A stretch of DNA of 14,193 nt from Parcubacteria group bacterium CG11_big_fil_rev_8_21_14_0_20_39_14 (lineage in GTDB: Bacteria; Patescibacteriota; Minisyncoccia; Minisyncoccales; GCA-002787255), in the NCBI GenBank assembly GCA_002787255.1, contig PCWD01000020.1, positions 1 through 14,193 of the forward strand, read 5' to 3'. A model generated the notes under the pieces. It was not told where the DNA came from, did not search any database, and worked only from the letters and a program-made list of their open reading frames with translations. Positions 1-6,493 of the stretch are shown piece after piece. Position 1 is the first letter of the stretch. The number at the start of each line of letters is the position of its first letter. Made by a program: the position numbers and the translations under genes.

Positions 1-18
1 ACAAGCAGTTCTTACTAT

Positions 19-124
19 CGGGGCTTGCCCCGTACTCAAATTCCGAAGGAATTTGTAGTACCGGGGGGCGCTAAACAAGGCGGCTACAAAGGTTTGTGGT
101 AACAGAGAGTTCGGCGAAGCCGCC
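19..124. repeat. GC-rich palindrome cluster upstream of tgt
   Basis: Three strong inverted repeats lie in about 110 bases. CGGGGC (19-24) pairs with GCCCCG (27-32) across a 2-nt loop. CAAATTCC (37-44) pairs with GGAATTTG (48-55) across GAA, with GTAC on both flanks (32-35, 58-61). GGCGGCT (79-85) pairs with AGCCGCC (118-124). They are far richer in GC than the neighbouring genes and hold no convincing ORF. They may be REP-like intergenic elements, and the third could affect the tgt 5' leader. No poly-T tail marks any of them as a classical terminator. Confidence 0.6.
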
Positions 125-164
125 TACGTAAAACCCACGCGAAAATTATTACGCACCAACTTTA

Positions 165-1283
165 ATGTTCAAAATTATTAAAAAATCAAAAAAGACCAAC
201 GCCAGAATTGGTAAATTGAAACTTCCCCACGGCGAAATAAAAACGCCCTGTTTTTTGCCTATTGCCACAAGGGGCGCGGTAAAAAATTTAACCCCTGATG
301 AATTAAAAAAATTGGGGGCGCAAATCATTCTTGGCAATACTTACCATCTTATTCAAAGACCGGGTTTAAAAATTATTAAAAAAGCCGGGGGGCTTCATAA
401 TTTTATGAGCTGGCCAGGTCCGATTTTAACCGATAGCGGAGGATTTCAGGTGTTTTCTTTGGCAAAAAGAAGAAAAATCACAAGAAACGGCGTTAAATTT
501 ATTTCGGAGATTGACGGTAAAGAAATTTTTTTGACCCCGGAAAAATCCATTGGGGCGCAAATAATTTTTGGTTCCGATATTATTATGGTTCTTGATGAAT
601 GCCCGGCCTGGCCCGCAACCCATGAATATGCCGAAAAATCTTTAAGTTTGACAACTGATTGGGCAAAAAAAGCCAAAATATTCTACGAGAAAAAACTTGG
701 TTCAAAAATAAAAAATAAAATAAGGCCGCTGCTTTTTGGAATTGCGCAGGGGTCAATTTTTAAAGACTTGAGGGAAAAAAGCGTAAAAGAACTGACCAAA
801 ATTGATTTTGATGGATATGCCGTTGGCGGAGTTTCGGTTGGAGAACCGAGAAAAAACAAAAAGAGGGTTCTAAATTGGATGTCAAAATTGCTGCCAGAAA
901 AAAAACCAAGATATGTAATGGGATACGGGAAGCCGGAGGAAATAGTGGAAGCAATAGATTTGGGAATGGATATGTTTGACTGCGTCATTCCAACACGGGA
1001 AGCAAGGCATGGAAGAATATACAAATTTAAATCAGCAAGCAAGACTTTAGCGAGCAAGCAAAACGCAAAATTTTATGAAATATTACAAATTGAAAAATCA
1101 GAATTTTCCAAAGACCAAAAACCGATAGATAAAAATTGCCGATGTTACACCTGCCGGAATTATTCCCGAGCTTATATTTGCCATCTTTTCAGAACCAAAG
1201 AACTCTTAGCCCTGCGGCTTGGGACTATTCATAATTTATATTTTTATCTTTCCCTGATGAAAAAACTCGGAAATTCTATCTAA
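165..1283 (+). CDS. tgt: tRNA-guanine transglycosylase (bacterial type)
   Basis: Exchanges guanine-34 in the anticodon wobble position of GUN tRNAs (Asp, Asn, His, Tyr) for a 7-deazaguanine base, preQ1 in typical bacteria, in the queuosine pathway; cytosolic, zinc-dependent TIM barrel. The 372 residues match the family's usual length. Visible are the substrate-pocket motif DSGGFQVFSL (Asp90, general acid/base), LDEC around Asp144, the GIAQGS and AVGGVSVGE loops near 193-227, and the nucleophile motif DMFDCVIPTR with Asp272. The zinc site is Cys325-x-Cys327-x2-Cys330 plus His356. The ATG at 165 gives the expected N-terminus; no clear Shine-Dalgarno precedes it. Only 3 nt separate its TAA from the queH start, so the two genes are surely cotranscribed. 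Whether the enzyme uses preQ1 or salvaged queuine cannot be settled from sequence; QueH next door favours preQ1. Confidence 0.97.
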   Translation: MFKIIKKSKKTNARIGKLKLPHGEIKTPCFLPIATRGAVKNLTPDELKKLGAQIILGNTYHLIQRPGLKIIKKAGGLHNFMSWPGPILTDSGGFQVFSLAKRRKITRNGVKFISEIDGKEIFLTPEKSIGAQIIFGSDIIMVLDECPAWPATHEYAEKSLSLTTDWAKKAKIFYEKKLGSKIKNKIRPLLFGIAQGSIFKDLREKSVKELTKIDFDGYAVGGVSVGEPRKNKKRVLNWMSKLLPEKKPRYVMGYGKPEEIVEAIDLGMDMFDCVIPTREARHGRIYKFKSASKTLASKQNAKFYEILQIEKSEFSKDQKPIDKNCRCYTCRNYSRAYICHLFRTKELLALRLGTIHNLYFYLSLMKKLGNSI

Positions 1284-1286
1284 TTT

Positions 1287-1838
1287 ATGAACAAAATAAA
1301 CAAGAAAATTTTACTTCATGTCTGTTGCGGAGTTTGCGCTCTAAAAACACTAAAAAGATTAATGGAAGAGTTTAAGGAGGTTATTCCCTATTTTTACAAT
1401 CCCAATATTGAACCAAAAGAAGAATACGAAAAAAGATTGGTTTTCGCTCAAAAAGCCGCAAAAATTAACAAAAATGAATTGTTTGTTGGAGAATATGATA
1501 ATCGGAACTGGCGGAATATTATTGCCGGATACGAAAACGAACCGGAAGGAAGTAAGCGCTGCGAGCTTTGTTTTAGGATGCGTCTGGAAAATTCAGCTAA
1601 ATTTGCTAAAGAAAATAAATGTAGCGCTTTTGTCACCACCCTCACTATCAGCCCCCACAAGAACGCCAAAACCATAAACAAAATCGGCCAGGAACTGGCC
1701 GATAAATATCAAATAGAATTTTTGGCAAGAGTTTTCAAAAAAGAAGACGGATTCAAAAAAACAATGGGGTTGGCAAAACAATATAATTTTTACCGCCAAA
1801 ATTACTGCGGCTGCCTATTTTCTAAATCAGAAAGCTAA
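1287..1838 (+). CDS. queH: epoxyqueuosine reductase QueH (DUF208)
   Basis: Reduces epoxyqueuosine to queuosine in tRNA, the last step of queuosine synthesis; this is the cobalamin-independent alternative to QueG. The 183 residues cover a complete QueH: the N-terminal HVCCGVC motif (Cys13, Cys14, Cys17), YNPNI.P..EY..R at 37-50, RCELCFRMRL with Cys92 and Cys95, TTLTISPHKN at 117-126, and the C-terminal YRQNYCGC motif with Cys174 and Cys176. These cysteines fit the iron-sulfur and catalytic set known for the family. It follows tgt by 3 nt in an operon. Its stop overlaps the stop of the convergent radical SAM reading frame. QueA, which would make epoxyqueuosine, is not in the window and should be sought elsewhere in the genome. 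Confidence 0.95.
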   Translation: MNKINKKILLHVCCGVCALKTLKRLMEEFKEVIPYFYNPNIEPKEEYEKRLVFAQKAAKINKNELFVGEYDNRNWRNIIAGYENEPEGSKRCELCFRMRLENSAKFAKENKCSAFVTTLTISPHKNAKTINKIGQELADKYQIEFLARVFKKEDGFKKTMGLAKQYNFYRQNYCGCLFSKSES

Positions 1839-2533
1839 ACATTAACATTGCCAATACCGGAATCATCTACTTTTCTAAATATCCTAAAGTTTGGTCTTTG
1901 CTCAAGATAAGTAAAGTTTTTTAAAAACCATTCAATAATTCTTTCGTCAATCACTCAGGGATTGGGAACATATTTTTCATCAAGAATATTGACATCAATA
2001 TAATCAAAAAGTCGGCAAGCAATTTCCATATCATTTTCAATCATTTCTTTGGTTTGCCCTCTAAATCCAACCAAAAGATTAATACCGTTTGTAAAGGAAC
2101 GAATTTCTTCCGGCGAAACTCTTCCCATCCCCTTTTTCATATATTTTTCCCGAAGATTATTATTGAAAGTTTCCACCCCAACTTTAATTACTGTTTCTTC
2201 AATTCCAAAAAACTTTTTCATTTCTTCAAATCTGCGACGATAAAACCAATGGGCTTCGGCAATAACCTTATTTATTGAGGCCTTACGAATTTTATCTTGA
2301 AGCTCAAACAATGTGGCAACCGGAAGTTCAAAAATGCTTCCGGAATTGTAAACCTCTAAAATCCCGTATTTTCCGGTAATTTTAGAAACAACTTCTCTGT
2401 TTGTCTTTAACATCAATCGGGTATTACAGCTGTTATCCAAATGAAGCGCGCAAAAAGCGCATTTTTTATTAATGCAGGGATAGCTTATGAGTAAAATAAA
2501 CTCCCTGGTTCTTTCATTAAAATATCTTTTCAT
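1835..2533 (-). pseudogene. RaSEA-like radical SAM gene with in-frame TGA
   Basis: A radical SAM protein read from ATG at 2533, with AGGGG 5 nt upstream as Shine-Dalgarno. The iron-sulfur motif is Cys20-x4-Cys25-x2-Cys28, one residue longer in the first gap than the canonical CxxxCxxC. YNSGSIFE (62-69), VGVET (118-122) and KKGMG (133-137) resemble the TSGSFLD, GLET and NKG motifs of the Elp3/RaSEA group (RaSEA makes archaeosine on tRNA). Residue 192 is followed by TGA (1955-1957), but the same frame stays open for 39 more sensible codons (start VIDERIIEWFLKNF) to TAG at 1835-1837, which overlaps the queH TAA. A single nonsense change, readthrough or a sequencing error are all possible. The neighbouring tgt-queH pair hints at a role in 7-deazaguanine tRNA modification; substrate unknown. 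The promoter is intact. Confidence 0.75.
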
Positions 2534-2570
2534 TTAATTCCCCTTTTCTCTTCGTTAAAGAGTTTCCCTA

Positions 2571-2599
2571 ATTATAACACATAATTTCAAAAAAGTCAA
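2571..2599 (-). promoter_or_regulatory. sigma70-type promoter for the RaSEA-like gene
   Basis: On the - strand, TTGACT (2599-2594) and TATAAT (2576-2571) are separated by exactly 17 nt. Start of transcription would fall near 2564, leaving a leader of about 30 nt with the AGGGG ribosome site before the ATG at 2533. It stands divergent to an equally good promoter at 2627-2655. Confidence 0.8.
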
Positions 2600-2607
2600 A
2601 AGTTAGT

Positions 2608-2622
2608 CTTGTGTTATACAAG
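2608..2622. promoter_or_regulatory. palindrome between divergent promoters
   Basis: CTTGT (2608-2612) and ACAAG (2618-2622) form a perfect dyad around GTTAT, midway between the two divergent -35 boxes. A wider nested pair, AAAAAGTCAA (2590-2599) and TTGACTTTTT (2627-2636), contains the two -35 boxes themselves. The arrangement suits an operator for a regulator acting on both promoters, but no regulator is identified. Confidence 0.4.
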
Positions 2623-2626
2623 AGCC

Positions 2627-2655
2627 TTGACTTTTTATTATTGATGCCATACAAT
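2627..2655 (+). promoter_or_regulatory. sigma70-type promoter for the RRM gene
   Basis: TTGACT (2627-2632), a 17-nt spacer and TACAAT (2650-2655) give a near-consensus promoter. It would start transcription near 2662 and leave a leader of about 140 nt before the ATG at 2804. The leader contains a hairpin with AAGACG (2714-2719) and CGTCTT (2738-2743). Long leaders are known on cold-induced RRM genes in some bacteria; regulation here is only inferred. Confidence 0.75.
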
Positions 2656-2803
2656 AAACAGGTAAGTGTTCTCATTGTGTTTTCTCTTTCCTTATGCAAT
2701 TAAGTATAAGTTGAAGACGGAAGCTAAAAGAGAAGGTCGTCTTACAATTTATATCAGTTAATTCGTTCTTTTGCCGATAAAAAAGCAGAAGAACCATAAG
2801 GAA

Positions 2804-3130
2804 ATGGCTAAAAAATTATATGTTGGCGGTTTATCATACGATACGACCGAGGACACGTTAAAAGACACGTTCTCCAAGGTTGGCACTGTGGAAACCGCGA
2901 CAATTATTCTTGACAGAATGTCGGGCCGCTCCAAGGGGTTTGGATTCGTGGAAATGTCCACGGATGAAGAAGCCCAGAAAGCCATTGAAAAACTCAATGG
3001 CAAAGAATTGGATGGCCGTCCAATAACTGTCAACGAAGCCCGGCCAATGACTGAAAGGGCTCCTCGCCGGGATTTTAATCGCGGCGGAGGAAGCCGGGGA
3101 TTTGGCGGCGGACGCAGAGATAATTGGTAA
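2804..3130 (+). CDS. RRM-domain RNA-binding protein with RGG tail
   Basis: A 108-residue single-domain RNA recognition motif protein, similar in build to bacterial Rbp proteins. RNP2 is KLYVGGL (4-10) and RNP1 is KGFGFVEM (44-51), so the aromatic RNA-contacting residues are present. After the fold the chain turns into an Arg/Gly-rich tail (about 83-108, with GGGSRGFGGG), a flexible nucleic-acid-binding extension. The start at 2804 gives the standard N-terminus; a longer reading from a TTG at 2771 adds a Lys-rich stretch and is less likely. It likely binds single-stranded RNA broadly as a chaperone or stress protein. It is monocistronic: own promoter upstream and a strong terminator 21 nt after the stop. 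Confidence 0.93.
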   Translation: MAKKLYVGGLSYDTTEDTLKDTFSKVGTVETATIILDRMSGRSKGFGFVEMSTDEEAQKAIEKLNGKELDGRPITVNEARPMTERAPRRDFNRGGGSRGFGGGRRDNW

Positions 3131-3150
3131 ACCGATTATTACCGCAAAAA

Positions 3151-3180
3151 ACACAAAAACCCCGTACGGGGTTTTTGTGT
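3151..3180 (+). terminator. perfect 30-bp palindromic terminator after the RRM gene
   Basis: The arms are ACACAAAAACCCCGT (3151-3165) and its exact complement ACGGGGTTTTTGTGT (3166-3180), so the whole 30 bases equal their own reverse complement. CCCCGTACGGGG followed by TTTTT is a typical Rho-independent terminator, and the symmetry lets it work on either strand. Confidence 0.85.
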
Positions 3181-3203
3181 TTTATTATTCGGGTTTTGGC
3201 AAT

Positions 3204-3229
3204 AAAAAACAGCCGGCACAATGGGCTGC
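3204..3229 (-). terminator. terminator after the MetE-like gene
   Basis: On the - strand CAGCC (3228-3224) and GGCTG (3214-3210) form a stem with a 9-nt loop, followed by TTTTTT (3209-3204). It lies 14 nt past the stop of the MetE-like gene. The stem is short, so strength is uncertain. Confidence 0.6.
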
Positions 3230-3242
3230 TTTAATTTAATCA

Positions 3243-3947
3243 TTATTTTTGATTTTTTAACAGCTCTTTGGAAACTTTCTTTAGTTTTTTAAGTTCGGCC
3301 TTGCAATCCTCAATATTATATATACCCGAATCCATTCCGCAGGGCAAGGTTAGAAAATCCCCTTCTTGGAAATCCCTGACATCCTCTCTCTTTTCTATTC
3401 CCCAGGCAATTCTTTTATCGCCTCGGTATTTAGGGTATTGGGTAATGTCAAATTTTGAGGCATCAAAACTGATAATTTTAATAATTTTGGAATTTAACAA
3501 TTTATCCCAGTCCATATTTCCGCAAACATGAACACCGGGCACTGCTTTAAAACTTTCAAATATCGGAATCCACAACTCTTCAAAATTAAATCCGGCCTGG
3601 CCAAGGGCTGGTTCGTCAAGAAAAAGAATTATTTCCCGCGCCTGCAAATTGTCCAGAATGGCAGAAATATGCTCATAAACCCTTTCCACGGCCTCATTCT
3701 CGTTATAGCCAGCCAGAATTAATGTTGCCGGACCAACGCATTGAACTTTAACCGTGGCAAACCCATGCTTTTTAAATTCTTCCAAGCAGCTCAATTTTCC
3801 TGGATTTTTAATGTAATCCAAGATGCCATCTCCCAATTTTGGAAGTTCTGGCAAAAATGGAATATCGTGTTTTAAACTGTATCTCACGGCTTGTTTTATA
3901 TCTTGATGGGGCAAAGAGCCAATTTGGGTGATTATTTTCTTTTTCAT
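3243..3947 (-). CDS. MetE-like (cobalamin-independent methionine synthase family) protein
   Basis: A 234-residue stand-alone relative of the MetE C-terminal domain/UROD-like superfamily, much shorter than full MetE (about 750 residues) and lacking its N-terminal half. ITQIGSLPH (6-14), PFLPELP (30-36) and VQCVGPATL (68-76) match the family. The likely zinc ligands are His140 and Cys142 (VHVCGN) and Cys203 (LPCGMD); the fourth position, Glu in MetE, appears to be Asp162 (SFDAS). FLDEPAL (109-115) is also typical. Such short forms may transfer methyl groups between small thiols or corrinoid donors; the substrate is unknown. The ATG at 3947 has GGGGAG 6 nt upstream and starts the conserved region; an extension from TTG at 4022 is rejected. 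It follows the SPASM gene by 144 nt. Confidence 0.8.
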   Translation of the reverse strand: MKKKIITQIGSLPHQDIKQAVRYSLKHDIPFLPELPKLGDGILDYIKNPGKLSCLEEFKKHGFATVKVQCVGPATLILAGYNENEAVERVYEHISAILDNLQAREIILFLDEPALGQAGFNFEELWIPIFESFKAVPGVHVCGNMDWDKLLNSKIIKIISFDASKFDITQYPKYRGDKRIAWGIEKREDVRDFQEGDFLTLPCGMDSGIYNIEDCKAELKKLKKVSKELLKNQK

Positions 3948-4091
3948 AAATCTCCCCGATTTTATTATTAAAGTTCTTAAATTTACTCTACAAAATCTGA
4001 AAAGAAAAAGCAAATTCTTCAAATTTTAAAAAAAACGGCTCATTAAAGCTGTGTCCCATTCATAGCGGCTTATCCTCTCCCCTCTTTCGCT

Positions 4092-5060
4092 TCACTTTTT
4101 ATTTTTCTTAAATTGATCAACAAAACTGCAGGTTAAAATGCGGCAATACTTTTTGCAGTTTCCAATTGCTTTTCTTTGTTTTTGGGCCTTATCCGATTCT
4201 AGTATTTTTTTCAAATTGCCAAGAGCGCTTCCGATTTGGGGAAAACTATAACATAAGCTTATTCCTCCCGATGGATGGATTATTAAAGAACCCGTTGACA
4301 CCCCACAGGATATTTTAAGCGAGCTCTTTGGATTTTGATAATAAGCTTCTATAACTTTCAGGTGTTCTTTTGAAGTTTTCAGCCTATTCTGATGTTTTCC
4401 CAGCCAGCGAAACAATTTCTTTGTTTTATTTTTGGCTGGCCAAAGATTCTTTGGCAGCATAACGCTCGAATGATTAAAGGCGTGTTTTGAAAAAAAGTTT
4501 TCTTGAAGCGGATTTATCCTGAAATTGACCCGTTTGAGTGGCAGAAGAAATTTTACCAAAGCCGGCACCCCATCAATATTTTTTGACGTTACCAATATTG
4601 CTATAATTAATTCGATTTTCGAATTAAGTTGCTGGTGTTTTTTAATAACCGACAAAACGATGTCATAACAATCTACTCCGCGCAAATAATTATGGGTTTT
4701 TTTGTTTAAGCTGTAAAACGAGAGCTTAATCGCATCTAATCCATTTTTATCCAATTCCCGCAGTGTCTTTTCATCCAGAAGGGAGCCGTTAGTATTTAAA
4801 ACCACCCGTTTAAAATGGGTTTTTAACTCTTTGACAATTTTAATTACATCCGCTTTTCTTATCAGGGGTTCCCCGCCATCTATTTCAACAAAAACCTCGC
4901 TGGAAAAGTTACGTTTAAGATTCCTGATTATTTTAAGCCATTTTTCAACCGGAATATCATAATGCTTTTTAATTTTCCAGCGAAAACAGGCTTTGCAGCG
5001 AAAATTGCATTTCCAGGTCGGAACAACAGCAATATAAAAAATTTGGTCTAAATATGACAT
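4092..5060 (-). CDS. radical SAM protein with SPASM-like C-terminus
   Basis: A 322-residue radical SAM enzyme. The S-adenosylmethionine-binding cluster motif is Cys18-x3-Cys22-x2-Cys25 (WKCNFRCKAC), followed by the GGEP motif (62-65) and TNGSLL (90-95), the usual order of the barrel. The C-terminal part has Cys252, Cys270, Cys302, Cys306 and Cys311 with SGGISLC and LGNL context, as in SPASM/twitch domains that hold an auxiliary iron-sulfur cluster. Members of this group modify peptides (RiPPs), activate sulfatases or act in cofactor synthesis; no substrate can be named here. It starts 18 nt after the stop of the secreted C39 peptidase gene, so the two are probably one operon. No Shine-Dalgarno is visible before ATG 5060. 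No candidate precursor peptide ORF was found nearby. It ends with TGA. Confidence 0.85.
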   Translation of the reverse strand: MSYLDQIFYIAVVPTWKCNFRCKACFRWKIKKHYDIPVEKWLKIIRNLKRNFSSEVFVEIDGGEPLIRKADVIKIVKELKTHFKRVVLNTNGSLLDEKTLRELDKNGLDAIKLSFYSLNKKTHNYLRGVDCYDIVLSVIKKHQQLNSKIELIIAILVTSKNIDGVPALVKFLLPLKRVNFRINPLQENFFSKHAFNHSSVMLPKNLWPAKNKTKKLFRWLGKHQNRLKTSKEHLKVIEAYYQNPKSSLKISCGVSTGSLIIHPSGGISLCYSFPQIGSALGNLKKILESDKAQKQRKAIGNCKKYCRILTCSFVDQFKKNKK

Positions 5061-5078
5061 ATTTTAATTTTAGCATTT

Positions 5079-5930
5079 CTACTTTTGAATTGAAATCATT
5101 GCTGGCCTGCCGTTTTTGACATCGCCGTTATTCCAGTCATGAATGGCTTTTTCCAAAACCCGATAAGAATAGATGAAATTGGCTCCGCGCCTTGTGCCCG
5201 GATCGCTGACAATAAATCCGCTTTCATTATAGCCCCTGATTACAAGCATATGATAAACGGGGCCCGGAGGGGTAAAATAAGGATTTCCCAGCATCCGGCC
5301 GGCTACTGGTAGAATGACTGGATTGCCTTTTATTAGCTCCTTTTTAATATCTTCCAGGGAAATATCATATTTAACTTCTGCCCTGTATCCAAAATAATCC
5401 TCAATTATTTTGGCGGTTTGCTCGGCTGAAATGCTTTTGCCAAAATTGTAATTTTTTGTTTCAAAATCCACTATTTTCCGGATTTCTTTGGCGGCAATTT
5501 TTGGGTCCACGGGTTTATTCTCAAAATAATAATAAACAGTTAAAATGGCCGCCTCTTCGCAGGCCTGATCAAAAGGAGTCTTCCAATTAGCCAGAGGCGC
5601 TTGGCAGATAAAAGGGATATCAAGCGTAAATGATTTTGACAATCTAACTTCCAACTTTGGAAATTCAAATTCCTGTTCGGGGTAAAAATCAAGCTCAGTT
5701 TGCTCAATGGAAATAATATCATTCCAATTATAACCTAAGGAATTAAAAATCTCCGGGGATTCAATCCACTTTTTTTGCCCATTTTTTATAACCCAGACTT
5801 TTATATCGTTTTTTGCCCGCAAGAGCGCTCCGTCGGGATATAAAATATTTTCAAAACCAAAAGAGGGTATTGCCAGAAAACTAAAAACTAACCCCAAAGA
5901 TATTGCCAAAATGATAACTATGTTTTTCAT
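5079..5930 (-). CDS. secreted C39-type cysteine peptidase
   Basis: A 283-residue exported protein. Residues 1-25 form a signal peptide or membrane anchor (Lys, then a long Ile/Leu/Val/Phe run, ending near SFGF). Residues 28-85 form a small domain beginning ILYPDGALLRA with KVWVIKNGQKKWI, a type seen repeatedly in exported CPR proteins. Residues 100-283 form a papain-like C39_2 peptidase domain: DIPFICQAP (Gln110, oxyanion hole), catalytic Cys124 in FDQACEEAA, His227 in PVYHMLVIRGY, and Asp243 in VSDPGT. All key residues are present, so it is likely active outside the membrane, on cell-wall or external peptides. It has no ABC transporter domain, unlike bacteriocin exporters. Only 18 nt separate it from the radical SAM gene downstream. 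Confidence 0.85.
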   Translation of the reverse strand: MKNIVIILAISLGLVFSFLAIPSFGFENILYPDGALLRAKNDIKVWVIKNGQKKWIESPEIFNSLGYNWNDIISIEQTELDFYPEQEFEFPKLEVRLSKSFTLDIPFICQAPLANWKTPFDQACEEAAILTVYYYFENKPVDPKIAAKEIRKIVDFETKNYNFGKSISAEQTAKIIEDYFGYRAEVKYDISLEDIKKELIKGNPVILPVAGRMLGNPYFTPPGPVYHMLVIRGYNESGFIVSDPGTRRGANFIYSYRVLEKAIHDWNNGDVKNGRPAMISIQK

Positions 5931-6006
5931 AAAAATTTATTTCTCTTTAATATTAGCATTTTTTCTAATCCTATAAAATACTCTGCAAATAATAAAATTC
6001 AAACGA

Positions 6007-6034
6007 AAAACCCCTTGCCAGCGAAAGGGGTTTT
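6007..6034 (-). terminator. terminator directly after the feoB fragment
   Basis: AAAACCCCTT (6007-6016) and AAGGGGTTTT (6025-6034) pair across an 8-nt loop, with T-rich tails on both strands. It begins 19 nt past the feoB fragment's TAA and separates that gene from the C39 peptidase gene. Confidence 0.85.
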
Positions 6035-6053
6035 GTTTATATATTTTTACTCA

Positions 6054-6248
6054 TTAAGGAGAATAAATACCTGGCAAATCCACAACATCAATAGTATATC
6101 CCTTGTAATATAAAGTTCCCTCGGCTCTTTCCACGGTTTTGCCGGGCCAGTTGCCTATATGCTGATGAAGCCCTGTCAGATTATTAAAAATAACCGATTT
6201 GCCAACATTGGCGTTGCCGGTCAAAGCTATTTTTATTCTTTGAATCAT
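6054..6248 (-). pseudogene. feoB: FeoB GTPase, truncated after the G3 motif
   Basis: Full FeoB is a membrane ferrous-iron transporter of roughly 600-800 residues with an N-terminal GTPase domain. Here only 64 residues remain: G1 GNANVGKS (11-18), the G2 switch-I Thr38 in WPGKTVE, and G3 DLPG (57-60), then IYSP and a TAA immediately followed by TGA. G4, G5, the helical domain and every transmembrane helix are missing, and no continuation in another frame is seen before the next gene. A clean terminator follows within 20 nt, so the truncated form may be stably transcribed. The ATG at 6248 is chosen; it lies 1 nt past the feoA stop. Transport is not possible from this fragment; a leftover or a small GTP-binding partner of FeoA are the two readings. 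Confidence 0.85.
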
Positions 6249-6249
6249 A

Positions 6250-6486
6250 TTATTCAACTTTTACAATAATTTTTAAAGCCAGTCCTCTGCCCAAAACCAA
6301 TTTTGAACCCCTTGCCTCAACTTCAATGGGCCCAAACGGCGCCTTTCTTAAAATTTTTATTTTGGTTTTGGGAGTCAAGCCCAAATCAGCCAGCCGTTTT
6401 GCCGCGCCAGCGCCTCCAGCCACCGAATCAATTAAGGCTTCCTGGCCGCTTTTTAAATCAATGAGAAAAGTTTCTTTTGTTGTCAT
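6250..6486 (-). CDS. feoA: FeoA-type SH3-like protein
   Basis: A 78-residue FeoA domain, a small cytosolic SH3-like fold that assists the FeoB iron transporter. The typical pattern is seen: a variable N-terminus, then GAGAAKRLADLGLTP (residues 25-39) and the strand pair KIKILRKAPFGPIEVEARG ending with VLGRGLALKIIVKV. It starts 7 nt after the DUF134 stop and ends 1 nt before the feoB fragment's ATG, a tight three-gene unit. Because FeoB is reduced to 64 residues, its usual partner is absent here; a full feoB elsewhere in the genome, or loss of ferrous iron uptake, are both possible. Confidence 0.9.
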   Translation of the reverse strand: MTTKETFLIDLKSGQEALIDSVAGGAGAAKRLADLGLTPKTKIKILRKAPFGPIEVEARGSKLVLGRGLALKIIVKVE

Positions 6487-6493
6487 AATGTTT

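Noticed and set aside
1..164. tRNA or structured RNA gene in the hairpin-rich left end
   Set aside because: The palindromes do not form a cloverleaf, and no T-loop or anticodon arm consensus was found.
683..1057. Antisense ORFs inside tgt, and likewise + strand ORFs inside cdc48
   Set aside because: They are shadows of strongly supported genes, show no known motifs and have biased composition from the sense codons.
1955..1957. TGA as selenocysteine or as glycine under code 25
   Set aside because: No other gene here has an in-frame TGA, several genes appear to end at TGA (4092, 8110), and no selenocysteine context or obvious SECIS hairpin was seen.
3948..4022. Longer start for the MetE-like protein at TTG 4022
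   Set aside because: The extension is not family-like, whereas ATG 3947 has GGGGAG at correct spacing and starts the conserved IGSLPH region.
4023..4091. Precursor peptide ORF or good terminator after the SPASM radical SAM gene
   Set aside because: No plausible small ORF is present on either strand; a T8 run at the far end lacks a convincing stem.
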